Source of the DNA: Candidatus Amarolinea dominans
Lineage (GTDB): Bacteria; Chloroflexota; Anaerolineae; SSC4; Amarolineaceae
Length of the DNA stretch: 64,000 nucleotides
NCBI GenBank assembly: GCA_016719785.1
Contig: JADJYJ010000030.1
Coordinates: forward strand, 62,001-126,000
Direction: 5' to 3'
The position numbers were made by a program, and so were the translations under genes. Under the pieces are notes generated by a model, which had not been told where the DNA came from, made no database searches, and saw nothing but the letters and a program-made list of their open reading frames with translations. Positions 8,101 to 17,542 of the stretch are shown one piece after another (position 1 is the first letter of the stretch; each line of letters starts with the position of its first letter).

Positions 8101-8365
8101 CACGAGCTGTGGTGATGTCGCTCTGCGCCACGCGCAGCCGCAGTTTGACGGTCGTGCTCGGGGTGGTGGGGCCAACGGTCGAACGGTAGTCGCTGTCGAA
8201 GGTGTCGTGCAACACTTCAGTCCAGAAGATGTTGCAATCGGCCGCGCCCTGCGGCGCGGCGAGACCGGCAGCCGGCGGGTTGGCGGAGTGGCTCAACTGC
8301 GGCCATGAGACCGCTGCCAACAGAATCAACCCGCACAGGCGCAACCAACGCCATGTTTGTCGCAT
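5138..8365 (-). CDS. secreted GH13 alpha-amylase/neopullulanase with C-terminal dockerin
   Basis: A 1075-residue secreted alpha-glucan hydrolase. A Sec signal peptide covers about residues 1-27. An N-terminal beta domain like those of maltogenic amylases (about 45-185) precedes the GH13 barrel (about 195-720). Catalytic motifs: DGVFNH (335-340), GWRFDVGGD (453-461, nucleophile Asp457), LGEEW (acid Glu494) and GSHDTNR (transition-state Asp588). A fibronectin-III-like domain, a CnaB-like beta domain and two EF-hand repeats (DANNDNYVTLLDFSI and DFNGDTCVTLLDFSL) form a dockerin-like C terminus. The start at 8365 has GGAGGT upstream. It is the last gene of the three-gene operon, 33 bp after the preceding gene. 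The CnaB-dockerin block is nearly identical to an internal block in the 12896-17443 protein. The exact specificity (alpha-amylase, pullulanase or cyclomaltodextrinase) is unresolved. Confidence 0.92.
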   Translation of the reverse strand: MRQTWRWLRLCGLILLAAVSWPQLSHSANPPAAGLAAPQGAADCNIFWTEVLHDTFDSDYRSTVGPTTPSTTVKLRLRVAQSDITTARVRVWNDRTDSETYAAMTWDGAFDTDPVTYDWWFADIAVGSQPTILYYFFELNDNGFGGCSPADQDFYTDDDPKFYGGGRGAMSDAYNDQKSFQITVYDPAFDVPAWMQQGVVYQIFPDRFRDGDASNDPAAGRFFYGANSAIVRSNSADWNATMCDPRNVASPTCNKRYSDNFYGGDLAGITQKINDGYFDNLGVSVLYLNPIFKSPSNHKYDTADYLQIDPDFGDLADFQALAAAANSHGLELILDGVFNHTSSDSPYFDYYALYAASGACESAGSPYAGWYYIPDIGTPACEPDRTGDPNVCDAADRVTCRPPGYGGANTYDAWYGYGSLPKLQANSAPVRSLIWNNGLNSVGPYWTNQGASGWRFDVGGDVDCGLTCAPANDYWEGFRAAVRAVNSQTVTLGEEWGDASAWLLGNEWDSVMNYRFRSAMLNWLFTGCSGNGCSGGTTFEDNDSNAGSSSGAISVITPSQFNARLRSIQEDYPPPAFNAMMNLPGSHDTNRVRFLLKKSNNDSDTAAVQRMKEWWLFAFTYPGAPTLYYGDEIGLSHDGVFAGTKYEDDPYNRAPFPWPDASGSAYSYDANAQAADLAGFSRQMASIRWSYPALQDGDVQHGLIIEDANKLYGFARTNGSQTALMALNRDNLAHPASFSGLNAAPYSLPNGTVLVDALSGVTTTVSGGAVSVTVASNWGVVLLETAKVQTPIAAPALAAVRAGASVTLTWSTVMTDTTGARELATVYDIHRSATAGFTPGPATLQGSVKPSDVSFRFGASGGQFTFNQTAPSGATYYYQVCARNAAGVSGACPEVAASDVPLASFQASVLLQGRPAPPDPAWSVPLTVTLTLSGQGAPAYSFAPTTDATGAFTLTGIVPGTYDLRVKHSHTLQNRQTVTLAAGANPPTAVGVLREGDANNDNYVTLLDFSILVTTFGKCTGTPGYDARADFNGDTCVTLLDFSLLATNFGQAGQNKAAAAPALDPPARTVNLTLH

Positions 8366-8397
8366 AAGAACCTCCAGAAATTTCCTTCGCGTTTCGA

Positions 8398-11300
8398 TCA
8401 GGGGGGCGTGCAGATCTGCGCTTCGTTCCAGTGCGCAGAAGCCAGCATGATGTCGCGCACATCAATGTCGCGGTCGGCGTCCAGATCGTAGCGGAACGCG
8501 TAATTGGGCGTGCCCGGATCGCCGTCAGGATCGGGATTGTCGGCGGTGAGCAGCCAGCGCAGGGCAATCTGCACCATGTCATCCACGTCAACGATGCCAT
8601 CGCCGTCGAGGTCATAACAGTTGTTGGCGACGATGACCACGCCATCTACCGCGCCGGCCAGGATCGAGCCAGCGCCGAAGGTGACGTCGGTGCGCCGCGG
8701 CGGCGTCAGGTTGAAGACCAGGGGCATCCCTGCGCTTGGCGCCAGGGCTGACAGGCGCACCTGCACGACGTCGAAAGTGCCGCTGGGGAAGCCGCTGAAG
8801 GCCCCGGCCGCGAAATCTACCGTGCCCGCGCTGTTGCTGAACTGGCTCTGGATGAGCACGGGCAGGGAGGCGCCGGCAGTCAGGGCTTGCACCTGCACGA
8901 TGGCCGGATCGAAGTTGAGGTAGGCGGCCGCGCCGTTGACCGGCTGGCTGCCGGCTTGCACGCGCACCGTCACCGTGAAGGTGTCTCCGACCATGACCGT
9001 GCTGCTCTGCGGCGCCTGGAAGATGACGACGCCCGTCGGGGTCGCGGTGGGGGTCGCGGTCGGCCCGGTGGTTGCAGTCGGCGTGTTGGTCGGCGCAGTC
9101 GTCGCCGTCGGCGTGTTAGTCGGCGCAGTCGTCGCCGTCGGCGTGTTAGTCGGCGCAGTCGTCGCCGTCGGGGTGTTGGTCGGCGTCGGCGTATTGGTTG
9201 GCGCGGTGGTCGCCGTCGGCGTGTTGGTCGGCGCAGTCGTCGCCGTCGGGGTGCTGGTCAGTCCGGTTGTCGGCGTCGGCGTGGGGGTGTGCGTCTTCGT
9301 TGGTTTCGGGGTCTTGGTCGGCGTAGCCGTAGGAGTGGATGTCGGTCCGGCTGTCGGCGTCGGCGTGCTGGTCGGCGCAGTCGTTGGCGTGTTCGTGGGC
9401 GCGGCTGTCGGCGTCGGCGTGCTGGTTGGCGCAGGCGTGGGGGTGGGCGTCGGCGTGCTGGTGCTTCCTGCCACAATGATAACCAGGGCATCGTTGACCG
9501 CACCCAGGACGGAAGCGCCGCCAAAGGTGACATCGCTGCGCCGCGGGGTTGAGCGGTTGAAGGTCACCGGGGCGCCGGCGCTGGCGGCGATGGCCTGCAG
9601 ACGCACGTAAGCCACATCGAAGATTCCGCTGGGGAAGCTGCTGAATGCGCCGGCGGCAAAATCCACCGTGCCTGTGCTGTTGTTGATCAGATTCTGAATC
9701 TGGACCGGCAGCGCGCTGCCGTTCGTCACCGCCTGCACCTGCAGCAGCGCGGGGTCGAAGTTCAGATAAGCAGCCACGCCGTCCACCAACTGGCTCCCCG
9801 CCTGGGCGCGTATCGTCAGCGTGAACACCTGCCCCACGCTCACCGTAGATGTGTCAGGAATGAGCGACAACGTAACCGATCCGGTTGGCGTCGGCGTCGG
9901 CGTGGCCGTCGGCGCAGTGGTCAGCGTCGGTGTGGCCGTCGGCGCAGTCGTGGGCGTTCTGGTTGGCGTCGGTGTGCTGATCGGCGCAGTCGTCAGCGTT
10001 GGTGTGGCCGTCGGCGCAGTCGTCGGCGTTCTGGTCGGCGTCGGTGTGGATGTCGGCGCAGTGGTCAGCGTCGGTGTGGCCGTCGGCGCAGTCGTCGGCG
10101 TTCTGGTCGGCGTCGGTGTGGATGTCGGCGCAGTGGTCAGCGTCGGTGTGGCCGTCGGCGCAGTCGTGGGCGTGCTGGTCGGCGTCGGTGTGGATGTCGG
10201 CGCAGTGGTCAGCGTCGGTGTGGCCGTCGGCGCAGTCGTCGGCGTTCTGGTCGGCGTCGGTGTGGATGTCGGCGCAGTGGTCAGCGTCGGTGTGGTCGTC
10301 GGCGCAGTCGTCGGCGTTCTGGTCGGCGTCGGTGTGCTGGTCGGGGCAGTGGTCAGCGTCGAGGTGGCCGTCGGCGTCGCGGTCGGCGAGATCACGGTGT
10401 AGCTGTAGTTGTCGCTGCCCGCTGCGTCCGGGTTGCGCACCCACTGCCCCAACGGGTTCTGATAGCCGCTGCCCGCACTGTTCGCCGCCTTGAGGTAGGC
10501 GCTGGCCGTGCCGTCGTTCACCTGCACACGGTAGTAGACCGTGGTCCCCGCACTCTGCGCCGGAATCGTCCCCTGCCACAGGTCGTAGGTGTACGAGGGC
10601 TGGCCGTGGAACGTCGTCGTGATGTTCTTGATCCACACCATCGGCAGGTAGGTGTCCCCCCCGCCGGTCGAGTAGATCACGTTCGCGCTGGTCAGGTCCT
10701 GCCATTCGGTCAGGATGTAGATGTCCACCGCAGTCGTCGGATAGACATTGCCCGAACTGTCCACGCTGCGGAAGGTGTACGCCTCGCCCGGCACGAACTC
10801 CGTCTGCGGATCGTCGCTCGGCGCGGCATGGTACAACGGATCCCACAGAATGTTGTTGCTCCCACCGCCGGCCGGGGTGGTGGTCGGCGTCGGCGTGTTG
10901 GTTGGCGCGGTCGTCGGCGTCGGCGTGTTGGTCGGAGCCGTCGTCGGCGTCGGAGTATTCGTTGGGGCCGTCGTCGGCGTCGGGTATTCGTTGGGGCCGT
11001 CGTCGGCGTCGGAGTATTCGTTGGGGCCGTCGTCGGCGTCGGGGTGTTGGTCGGAGCCGTCGTCGGCGTGGGGTGTTCGTGGGAACGGTCGTCGGCGTCG
11101 GCGTGTTCGTGGGAATGGTCGTCGGTGTGCTGGTCGGCGCAGTCGTCAGCGTCGGTGTGGCCGTCGGCGCAGTCGTCGGCGTTCTGGTCGGCGTCGGCGT
11201 GCTGGTCGGAGCCGTCGTCGGCGTCGGTGTATTCGTGGGCGCCGTGGTCGGCGTCGGAGGCGCAGCCGTCGGCGTCGGCGTGTTGGTCGGAGCAGTCGTC

Positions 11301-12874
11301 GGCGTCGGCGTGGCCGTCGGAGCCGTCGTCAGCGTCGGTGTGGCCGTCGGCGCAGTCGTGGGCGTTCTGGTCGGCGTTGGTGTGGATGTCGGCGCAGTGG
11401 TTGCGGTCGGGGTTGGCGTCGGCGTCGCGGTCGGCGAGATCACGGTGTAGCTGTAGTTGTCGCTGCCCGCTGCGTCCGGATTGCGTACCCACTGCCCCAA
11501 CGGGTTCTGATAGCCGCTGCCCGCACTGTTCGCCGCCTTGAGATAGGCGCTGGCCGTGCCGTCGTTCACCTGCACACGGTAATAGACCGTGGTCCCTGCG
11601 CTCTGCGCCGGAATCGTCCCCTGCCACAGGTCGTAGGTGTACGAGGGCTGGCCGTGGAACGTCGTCGTGATGTTCTTGATCCACACCATCGGCAGGTAGG
11701 TGTCCCCCCCGCCGGTCGAGTAGATCACGTTCGCGCTGGTCAGGTCCTGCCATTCGGTCAGAATGTAGATGTCCACCGCGGTCGTCGGATAGACGTTGCC
11801 CGAACCGTCCACGCTGCGGAAGGTGAAGACCTCGCCCGGCACGAACTCCGTCTGCGGATCGTCGCTCGGCGCGGCATGGTACAACGGATCCCACAGGATG
11901 TTGTTGCTCCCACCGCCCGCCGGGGTGGTGGTCGGCGTCGGGGTGTTGGTGGGCGCGGTCGTCGGCGTCGGCGTGTTGGTCGGAGCCGTCGTCGGCGTCG
12001 GAGTATTCGTTGGGGCCGTCGTCGGCGTCGGGGTGTTCGTGGGAACGGTCGTCGGCGTCGGCGTGCTGGTCGGAGCCGTCGTCGGCGTCGGCGTGGATGT
12101 ACTGCCGCTCACCACGTCGCAGTTAGCGTAGTTGACCAGGTTGCTGGGATCGTCCCAGCCCGTGGATTGATCGTCGCTCGGCGTCGAATCGTAGGCGCCC
12201 TTGCCCGCGCCGCCCTGGGTCGCGAACAGTTCGAGCTTGATGTTCGTTCCCAGGCCGATGCCCAGGGTCGCCAGGGGAATCTTCAGCTCGACGCCCTGGC
12301 TGTTGGCGTAGGCGATGTTGCTGCCGCTCTGCCCGCCGCCGCTGATGCCGCCCCAGTTGACGCCGCCAGCGCTCCACGCGCCGGCGGTCCAGGCGCGCAG
12401 CTCGGTCCAGCCGTTGTCGCCGCCGTCCATGCCCGCGATGTGGCCGCGCACGAGGAAATCGGGCAGGGTGGGATGGCTGAAGGTGATGGCGTTGCCCCAG
12501 GGATCGCTGCTGCCGCCGCCGCTCGAGTTGAGGTCAACGGTCAGGCCGATCTGGCCGCTGGAACCGGCCTGGGTGTAGTTGGGCAAATCCGCATAGACGT
12601 AAACATTCGTGTCGTCGTTGGCGCAGTAGAGATTGGTGAGATCGGTCCAGGTCGTGCCAGACCAGTCGGCAGGGCCAGGGCTGGCGAGGTCGCCGCTGGG
12701 GTCAATGGCGATGGCAGAGCCGTAGGCCGTGTCGCGCACGCCATCCAGGGTGATCGTTCCATAGCCATCGCGGCCCGCGCCGCCGGCGCCCGGGCCGTCG
12801 TTGCCTGAGAAGGCAACACTGAAACTGGCGACGGCCAGGGTCAAAACAAGCAAGAAAGCCCCTAACTTACGCAT
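8398..12874 (-). CDS. scaffold-like secreted protein: glycan-binding modules, two cohesin-like domains, dockerin (frameshifted linker)
   Basis: A non-catalytic surface protein of about 1490 residues if two frameshifts are repaired. After an ATG at 12874 (GGAGG upstream) and a signal peptide come a DOMON/CBM9-like beta domain starting TITLDGV, a Thr-Pro linker, and a beta module containing LYHAAPSDDPQTEF. Then follow a second long Thr-Pro linker, a near-exact second copy of that module, further linkers, two cohesin-like domains (each with VGxxFTxTxRxQAGSQ and AYLNFDPA) and a dockerin (DLDGDGIVDVDDM, DLDADRDIDVRDI). In the second linker a base is missing near 11071 (GGCGTGGGG against GGCGTCGGGG) and another near 10982 (GTCGGGTATT against GTCGGAGTATT). 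Together they move the reading through three frames. The gene may be phase-variable or broken, or these may be assembly errors in repeats. Cohesins plus a dockerin recall a scaffoldin. Confidence 0.82.
10975..11080. repeat. Thr-Pro linker repeat with two single-base deletions
   Basis: The repeat GTCGTCGGCGTCGG(A/G)GT(A/G)TT encodes PTPTT-type linker. Compared with neighbouring units, one C is absent near 11071 and one A near 10982. The minus-strand frame therefore goes from that of the N-terminal half, to an intermediate frame for about 30 codons, to that of the C-terminal half. Confidence 0.75.
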
Positions 12875-12895
12875 GATGACAATTGCCTCCACGAA

Positions 12896-15800
12896 TCAAC
12901 ACGGGAACTGCCAGCGAGCAGCGACCCGCATGACATCCACCACATCAATGATGCCGTTGTGATCCACATCGTAACGAGCCTGGTAGAGCGGGCCGCCGGT
13001 GACCGCGCCCCAGGCCGCGGCCACAGCCGCGATGTCGTTGACGTCCACCTGGCCGCTGTCGTCGAAGTCGTAGCAGAAGGCGACGACGGTCCCGCCCGTG
13101 CTGCCGGTCAGGACCGATTGGCCGCCAAAGGTGGCGTCGGTGCGCCGGGGCAGCGACGCGTTAAAGGTCAGGGCTGTATCCGGGGCGGTGACGGCCTGGG
13201 CGATGAAGCGCACCTGCACGACATCGAAGGCGCCGCTGGGAAAGCCGCTGAAGGCGCCGGCGGCGAAGTCAACGTGGCCGACGCCGTTGTCGAACTGATT
13301 CTGGATGACGGCGGGCAGCAGGTTGTTGGGCTGCGTCAGCGCCTGCACCTGCAGCAGCGCCGGGTCGAAGTTCAGATAGACCGAAACCCCATCTACCTGC
13401 TGGCTGCCGGTGTTGATGTGCGCGGTCACGGTAAATGGCTCGCCGACCCGAATTTCCGTCGCGACGGGGACGATTTCAAGCGTCACCGCAGAGGGGCGCT
13501 GCGCGATGGGCGGGAGGGAACCGGGCGCAACCCCACCTGGCGCGCTGGCGCCGGCCTGCCCAAAATTGGTGACCAGCAGCGAGAAGTCCACCAGGGTAAC
13601 GCAGGCGTCGTTGTCGAAGTCGGCGCGGGCATCGTACGCGGCGGCGCCCTGGCAGGTGCTGAAGGCTGTGACCAGGATGGAGAAGTCCACCAGGGTCACG
13701 AAGTTGTCGTTGTCGGCGTCGCCCTCGCGCAGGATGCCCAGGTTGGCCGTGTTGGCGCCGTTGTTGAGCGTCACCGTCACCTTATTCTGCAACGTGTGGC
13801 TGTGCTTGACGCGCACCTCGTAGACGCCGGGCGTGATACCGCTGATCGTGAAGCTGCCGTTCTGATCGGTCGTTGGCGTGAAACTGTAGGCGGGCGTGCC
13901 TGAGCCGGGCACAGTCAGCGAAACCGTCAAGGGGACTGCCCAGCGCGGATGGGGCGGGGCGGGGCGGCCCTGCAGCGTCACCGAGGCGGTCAGCGAGGCG
14001 CTGGCGCTGGCGATGACCACGGCGCCGTGCTCGACATGGTCCAGGACCGAAGCGCCGCCGAACGAGACATCGCTCAGGCGCGGGTTGGCGGAGGCAAAGG
14101 TCAACGGCGTACCCGGCGTGACCGCCAGCGCCTGGAAGGTGATCTGCGCCAGGTCGAAATCGCTGCCGGGGAAGGGGGCGGACAAGATGCCGGCCGCGAA
14201 GTTGATCTGGCCGGTGACATTGTTGAACGTATTCTGCAGGATGGCGGGGAGCGCGGCGCCAGGACTGATCGAGACGACCTGCAGCAGGGCCGGATCGAAA
14301 TCGAGATACGCGGCCGCGCCATCCACCGCCTGGCTGGTGCGCACACGCACGGTGACGCTGAAACTGCTGCCGACGCCGGTGTTGGTGGTGGCCGGCGAAA
14401 TTGCCAGGATGGCGCCGTGCGGGGTGGGAGTGATGGTAGGCGTCGGGCTGGCCGTCGCGGTCGGCGTGGGCGTCGCGGTCGGCGCGCCGCCGGTCGGCGT
14501 GGCGGTGGGGGTTGCGGTGGGCGTGGCTGTCAGTCCGCCGGCGCTGGTGGGGGTAGACGTCGGCGTGCTCGCCAGGTTGACGTGCAGGATGCGGCCCCAT
14601 TGTGCGGGCACGGACAGGCTGAGATTGCCGCCGGACACGGTGAACGTGCCGCCGTTGAGCAGGTCGGTCAGCACCGTGCCATCGGGCAGGTGCGCCGCGA
14701 CCGGAACGACGCCGTTGGCCGCGCTGCCGCTGTTGTTGGTGATGACCACGATCTGCTCGCTGCTGTTCCAGCGCAGGTAGCTGTAGAGCGAGTGGGTGGC
14801 GTCAATCAGGAGCGTCGTCATGTCGCCGCCGCGCAGGGCCGCGTGCTGGTTGCGGATGCCGATCAGCGTCTTGAAGTGCTGGTACATCGCCATGTCGGGG
14901 CTGCCGCCGCGGTCGCTCCACGGATAGGGGCGGCGGTTGTCCGGGTCGCCGCTGCCGGGCAGCGACACCTCGTCGCCGTAATAGACCGACGGCGCGCCGG
15001 GCAGGGTCATCTGCATGATGACGGCCAGTTCGAGGCGGTTCGTGTCCTGGTTGAGCTGGCTGAGGAGCCGCGGGGAGTCGTGGCTGCTGATCAGGTTCAT
15101 CATGCCATACCAGGGCGACGGCGGCAGGAGGTTGCGGAAATTTTGCCAGGAGGCGTCGAAGCTGGCCGGCGAGCCGCCGTTGGCATAGTCGCGCAGCCAG
15201 TCCCGAAAGCAGTAGTTCATGGCCGAGTCGAGTTCGCCGGCGTTGACGAAATCCTGGTAGGGATAGCAACCGCCGGTCACTTCGCCCAGCATCAGGACTT
15301 CGCTGCTGCCGTAGACGGTCTTGACGTAGGGGCGCATGTCGCGCCACCAGTCGTGGGTGATGTCCTGCGCCACGTCGAAGCGCCAGCCGGCAATGCCCTT
15401 CTCCAGCCAGTAGCGCGTGACCGACTTACCGCCGGGACTCTGCGCGCTGCCGTCGCGGTAGAAGAACGCGCGCACGTCGGCGCTGGCATCTACGAATTCG
15501 GGGATCGTTTCGTAACCGTACCAGCCCTTCCATTTCCAGCCGTCGGTGCAGCCGGAACCGCTGCCCCCGGTGGTGAACCAGGAGCGGTAGGGATTAGGCC
15601 CTTCACACGCGCCAATGTCGGCGGGCCAACGGTTGAGGCCGTAGCCGTCCATGTACTTGCTGTCAGAACCGGCATGGTTGAAGACGCCATCCAGGATCAC
15701 GCGCAGACCGTGCGCGGTGGCCGCGGTCATGAACTGATCGAACGTGGCATTGTCGCCAAAGCGGGGGTTGATGTTGTAATAATCGTTGGTGTCATAGCCG

Positions 15801-17443
15801 TGATTGGACGAGGCGTTGAAAACCGGATTGAGGTAGAGCGTGTTGACGCCCAGATCGTCGAAGTAGCCCTCGTTGATCTTGGCGATGATGCCCTGTAGGT
15901 CGCCGCCGAAGAAGTCAATGCCGTAGCCGGGCGTGCGCGGTAGATCGGTCCAACTGCTGTGCAGTTCGGTCACGCACGCGGGCGCGCCGGGGCCGGGATA
16001 GCCGTTGCAGGTAGTGGGGCCATAGACCGTGACGCCGCCGATGTCGTTCGACGCGCTGCCGTTGCGGAAGCGGTCAGGGAAGATCTGATAGATGACCGCA
16101 TCCTTCAACCAGCTCGGCACGGTGTAATCTACCGGCGGCGCCGGAATGGTAGGCAGACTCCAGGAAGGGTTGACCGGGCTGGGACTGGCAACCCAGACGC
16201 CAGGCCCGGTGTTGCCGCCAGCAGGGTGGTAATGCCCGAGCAGGCCGGCGTCGGCGATGCGGAACTGATACCACTGGTCAATGTTGTATCCAGGGCCGGG
16301 CGCCAGGTATTCCCAGATGTCGTAGGGGCCGCTTGGGTCGGTGGCGACGACCGTGGCTGTATAAATAAAGCTGGGGTTGACGCCCGCGCCGGTGGTCCAG
16401 ACCAGCACGTTGACGGTCTGCACGTCGCTGTGACAGGTGCGCAGGCGTACGGCCGCTTCGCCATCGGGCAGAATGCCGCCGACCGGGTCACGCCAGGCTA
16501 CCTCCAGGTTGTTGTGATAGAGGGCCGTGGTGACGATGGCGCCGTCGCCGGTCTGCGCGGACGCGCATGAAGAGCCCGCAGTCGGCGTGGGGGTGGGCGA
16601 AGGCCCAACCGTAGGCGTGTTGGTCGGCGTCGGCGTGGGGCCGGTGGTGGGGGTGTTGGTGGGCGTGCCGTTGCTCTCGATGGCGCAGGCTGCATAGGCG
16701 CTTTGCGTGGTCGGGTCGGTGAGGCCCGTCGCCTGGTCATCGGACGGCGTGGTGTCATAAGCGCCGTGCGTGACGCCCTTCTGCGTGGCGAAGAATTCCA
16801 GGTTGACCGTCTGCCCGCTGCTCACGCCCAGGGTGCTCAGGGGAATCTTGAACTCGACGCCCTGGCTGTTGGCGTAGGCGATGCTGCTGCCCACCTGGCC
16901 GCCGCCGCTGAGGCCGCCCCAGTTGACGCCGGCGCCGCTGTTCCAGTTGCTGCCGTTCCAGGTGCGCAGCTCGGTCCAGCCGTTGTTGTCATCGCCAGCG
17001 ATGCCGCTGCGGCCGGGGATGTTGCCGCGCACTGCGAAGTCAGGCTTGTTGGTGTGACTGTAGGTGATGGCGTTGCCCCAGGGGTCGCTGCTGCCGCCAG
17101 CCGCGGTCGCCTTGTCCACAAGCAGGCCGATCTCTCCGCTCGCCGTCATATTGCTGTAGGCCGGCAGGTCGGCGTAGACGAAGAGGAAGTTGTCATCATT
17201 CGCGCAGTAGAGCGCGGTCAGGTCAGTCCAGAGGGTGTGGGCCTGGCCGCTGATGGCAGCAGCCAGATCGCCGGATGGGTCGGCGGCGATGGCGGCGCTG
17301 TAACCCGCCTCACGCACGCCGTCGAGCGTGATGGTGGCAAAACCGGCGCTGCTTGGTCCAGCCGTGAGGAATCCTGTGGTTATGACGCTGAACGCAATCA
17401 GCGCGACCGTCATCATGCGAGAGAACACGTTTGCTTGCTGCAC
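12896..17443 (-). CDS. secreted multimodular GH13 enzyme with two cohesin-like domains and two dockerins
   Basis: A 1515-residue surface enzyme. Order: signal peptide (about 1-33), DOMON/CBM9-like beta domain (about 36-255), Thr-Pro linker, N-terminal amylase beta domain (about 295-420), and GH13 barrel (about 445-920). Barrel motifs are DGVFNH (585-590), GWRFDVAQD (686-694, nucleophile Asp690), LGEVTG (acid Glu721; Thr replaces the usual Trp two residues later) and SSHDSPR (Asp789). The C-terminal part has a Thr-Pro linker, a first cohesin-like domain (starts VGSSFSVTVRV), a CnaB-like domain with dockerin (DADNDNFVTLVDF, DFDNDACVTLVDF), a second cohesin-like domain and a final dockerin (DFDDSGQVDVNDI, DVDHNGIIDVVDV). 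The start is a GTG at 17443; an ATG at 17416 is an alternative. It is the first gene of the operon and the only one preceded by a strong promoter. Close to neopullulanase/cyclomaltodextrinase; exact activity unproven. Confidence 0.92.
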   Translation of the reverse strand: MQQANVFSRMMTVALIAFSVITTGFLTAGPSSAGFATITLDGVREAGYSAAIAADPSGDLAAAISGQAHTLWTDLTALYCANDDNFLFVYADLPAYSNMTASGEIGLLVDKATAAGGSSDPWGNAITYSHTNKPDFAVRGNIPGRSGIAGDDNNGWTELRTWNGSNWNSGAGVNWGGLSGGGQVGSSIAYANSQGVEFKIPLSTLGVSSGQTVNLEFFATQKGVTHGAYDTTPSDDQATGLTDPTTQSAYAACAIESNGTPTNTPTTGPTPTPTNTPTVGPSPTPTPTAGSSCASAQTGDGAIVTTALYHNNLEVAWRDPVGGILPDGEAAVRLRTCHSDVQTVNVLVWTTGAGVNPSFIYTATVVATDPSGPYDIWEYLAPGPGYNIDQWYQFRIADAGLLGHYHPAGGNTGPGVWVASPSPVNPSWSLPTIPAPPVDYTVPSWLKDAVIYQIFPDRFRNGSASNDIGGVTVYGPTTCNGYPGPGAPACVTELHSSWTDLPRTPGYGIDFFGGDLQGIIAKINEGYFDDLGVNTLYLNPVFNASSNHGYDTNDYYNINPRFGDNATFDQFMTAATAHGLRVILDGVFNHAGSDSKYMDGYGLNRWPADIGACEGPNPYRSWFTTGGSGSGCTDGWKWKGWYGYETIPEFVDASADVRAFFYRDGSAQSPGGKSVTRYWLEKGIAGWRFDVAQDITHDWWRDMRPYVKTVYGSSEVLMLGEVTGGCYPYQDFVNAGELDSAMNYCFRDWLRDYANGGSPASFDASWQNFRNLLPPSPWYGMMNLISSHDSPRLLSQLNQDTNRLELAVIMQMTLPGAPSVYYGDEVSLPGSGDPDNRRPYPWSDRGGSPDMAMYQHFKTLIGIRNQHAALRGGDMTTLLIDATHSLYSYLRWNSSEQIVVITNNSGSAANGVVPVAAHLPDGTVLTDLLNGGTFTVSGGNLSLSVPAQWGRILHVNLASTPTSTPTSAGGLTATPTATPTATPTGGAPTATPTPTATASPTPTITPTPHGAILAISPATTNTGVGSSFSVTVRVRTSQAVDGAAAYLDFDPALLQVVSISPGAALPAILQNTFNNVTGQINFAAGILSAPFPGSDFDLAQITFQALAVTPGTPLTFASANPRLSDVSFGGASVLDHVEHGAVVIASASASLTASVTLQGRPAPPHPRWAVPLTVSLTVPGSGTPAYSFTPTTDQNGSFTISGITPGVYEVRVKHSHTLQNKVTVTLNNGANTANLGILREGDADNDNFVTLVDFSILVTAFSTCQGAAAYDARADFDNDACVTLVDFSLLVTNFGQAGASAPGGVAPGSLPPIAQRPSAVTLEIVPVATEIRVGEPFTVTAHINTGSQQVDGVSVYLNFDPALLQVQALTQPNNLLPAVIQNQFDNGVGHVDFAAGAFSGFPSGAFDVVQVRFIAQAVTAPDTALTFNASLPRRTDATFGGQSVLTGSTGGTVVAFCYDFDDSGQVDVNDIAAVAAAWGAVTGGPLYQARYDVDHNGIIDVVDVMRVAARWQFPC

Positions 17444-17472
17444 TGTCTACCCCAACGAAGTCAATTTTTCAT

Positions 17473-17494
17473 GATGCATCAATACTTGACAAGT
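17473..17494. promoter_or_regulatory. two palindromes at the amylase operon start site (candidate operator)
   Basis: GATGCATC (17473-17480) and ACTTG-A-CAAGT (17484-17494) lie between the -10 box and the first gene, at and just after the expected transcription start. Such palindromes often bind LacI- or TetR-type regulators. No regulator gene is adjacent, so this is inference only. Confidence 0.35.
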
Positions 17495-17501
17495 CAACTA
17501 A

Positions 17502-17530
17502 ATTATAAACAGGAATAGAGACCATGTCAA
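17502..17530 (-). promoter_or_regulatory. sigma-70 promoter of the amylase operon
   Basis: Perfect consensus on the minus strand: TTGACA (17530-17525), a 17-base spacer, TATAAT (17507-17502). Transcription would start near 17495, about 50 bases before the GTG of the first GH13 gene. Confidence 0.8.
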
Positions 17531-17542
17531 TTTTGCCGTCAC

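Noticed and set aside
10748..12808. Arg/Gly-rich and Val/Gly-rich frames opposite the Thr-Pro linkers
   Set aside because: They are antisense shadows of the linker repeats, with no ribosome site and no family.
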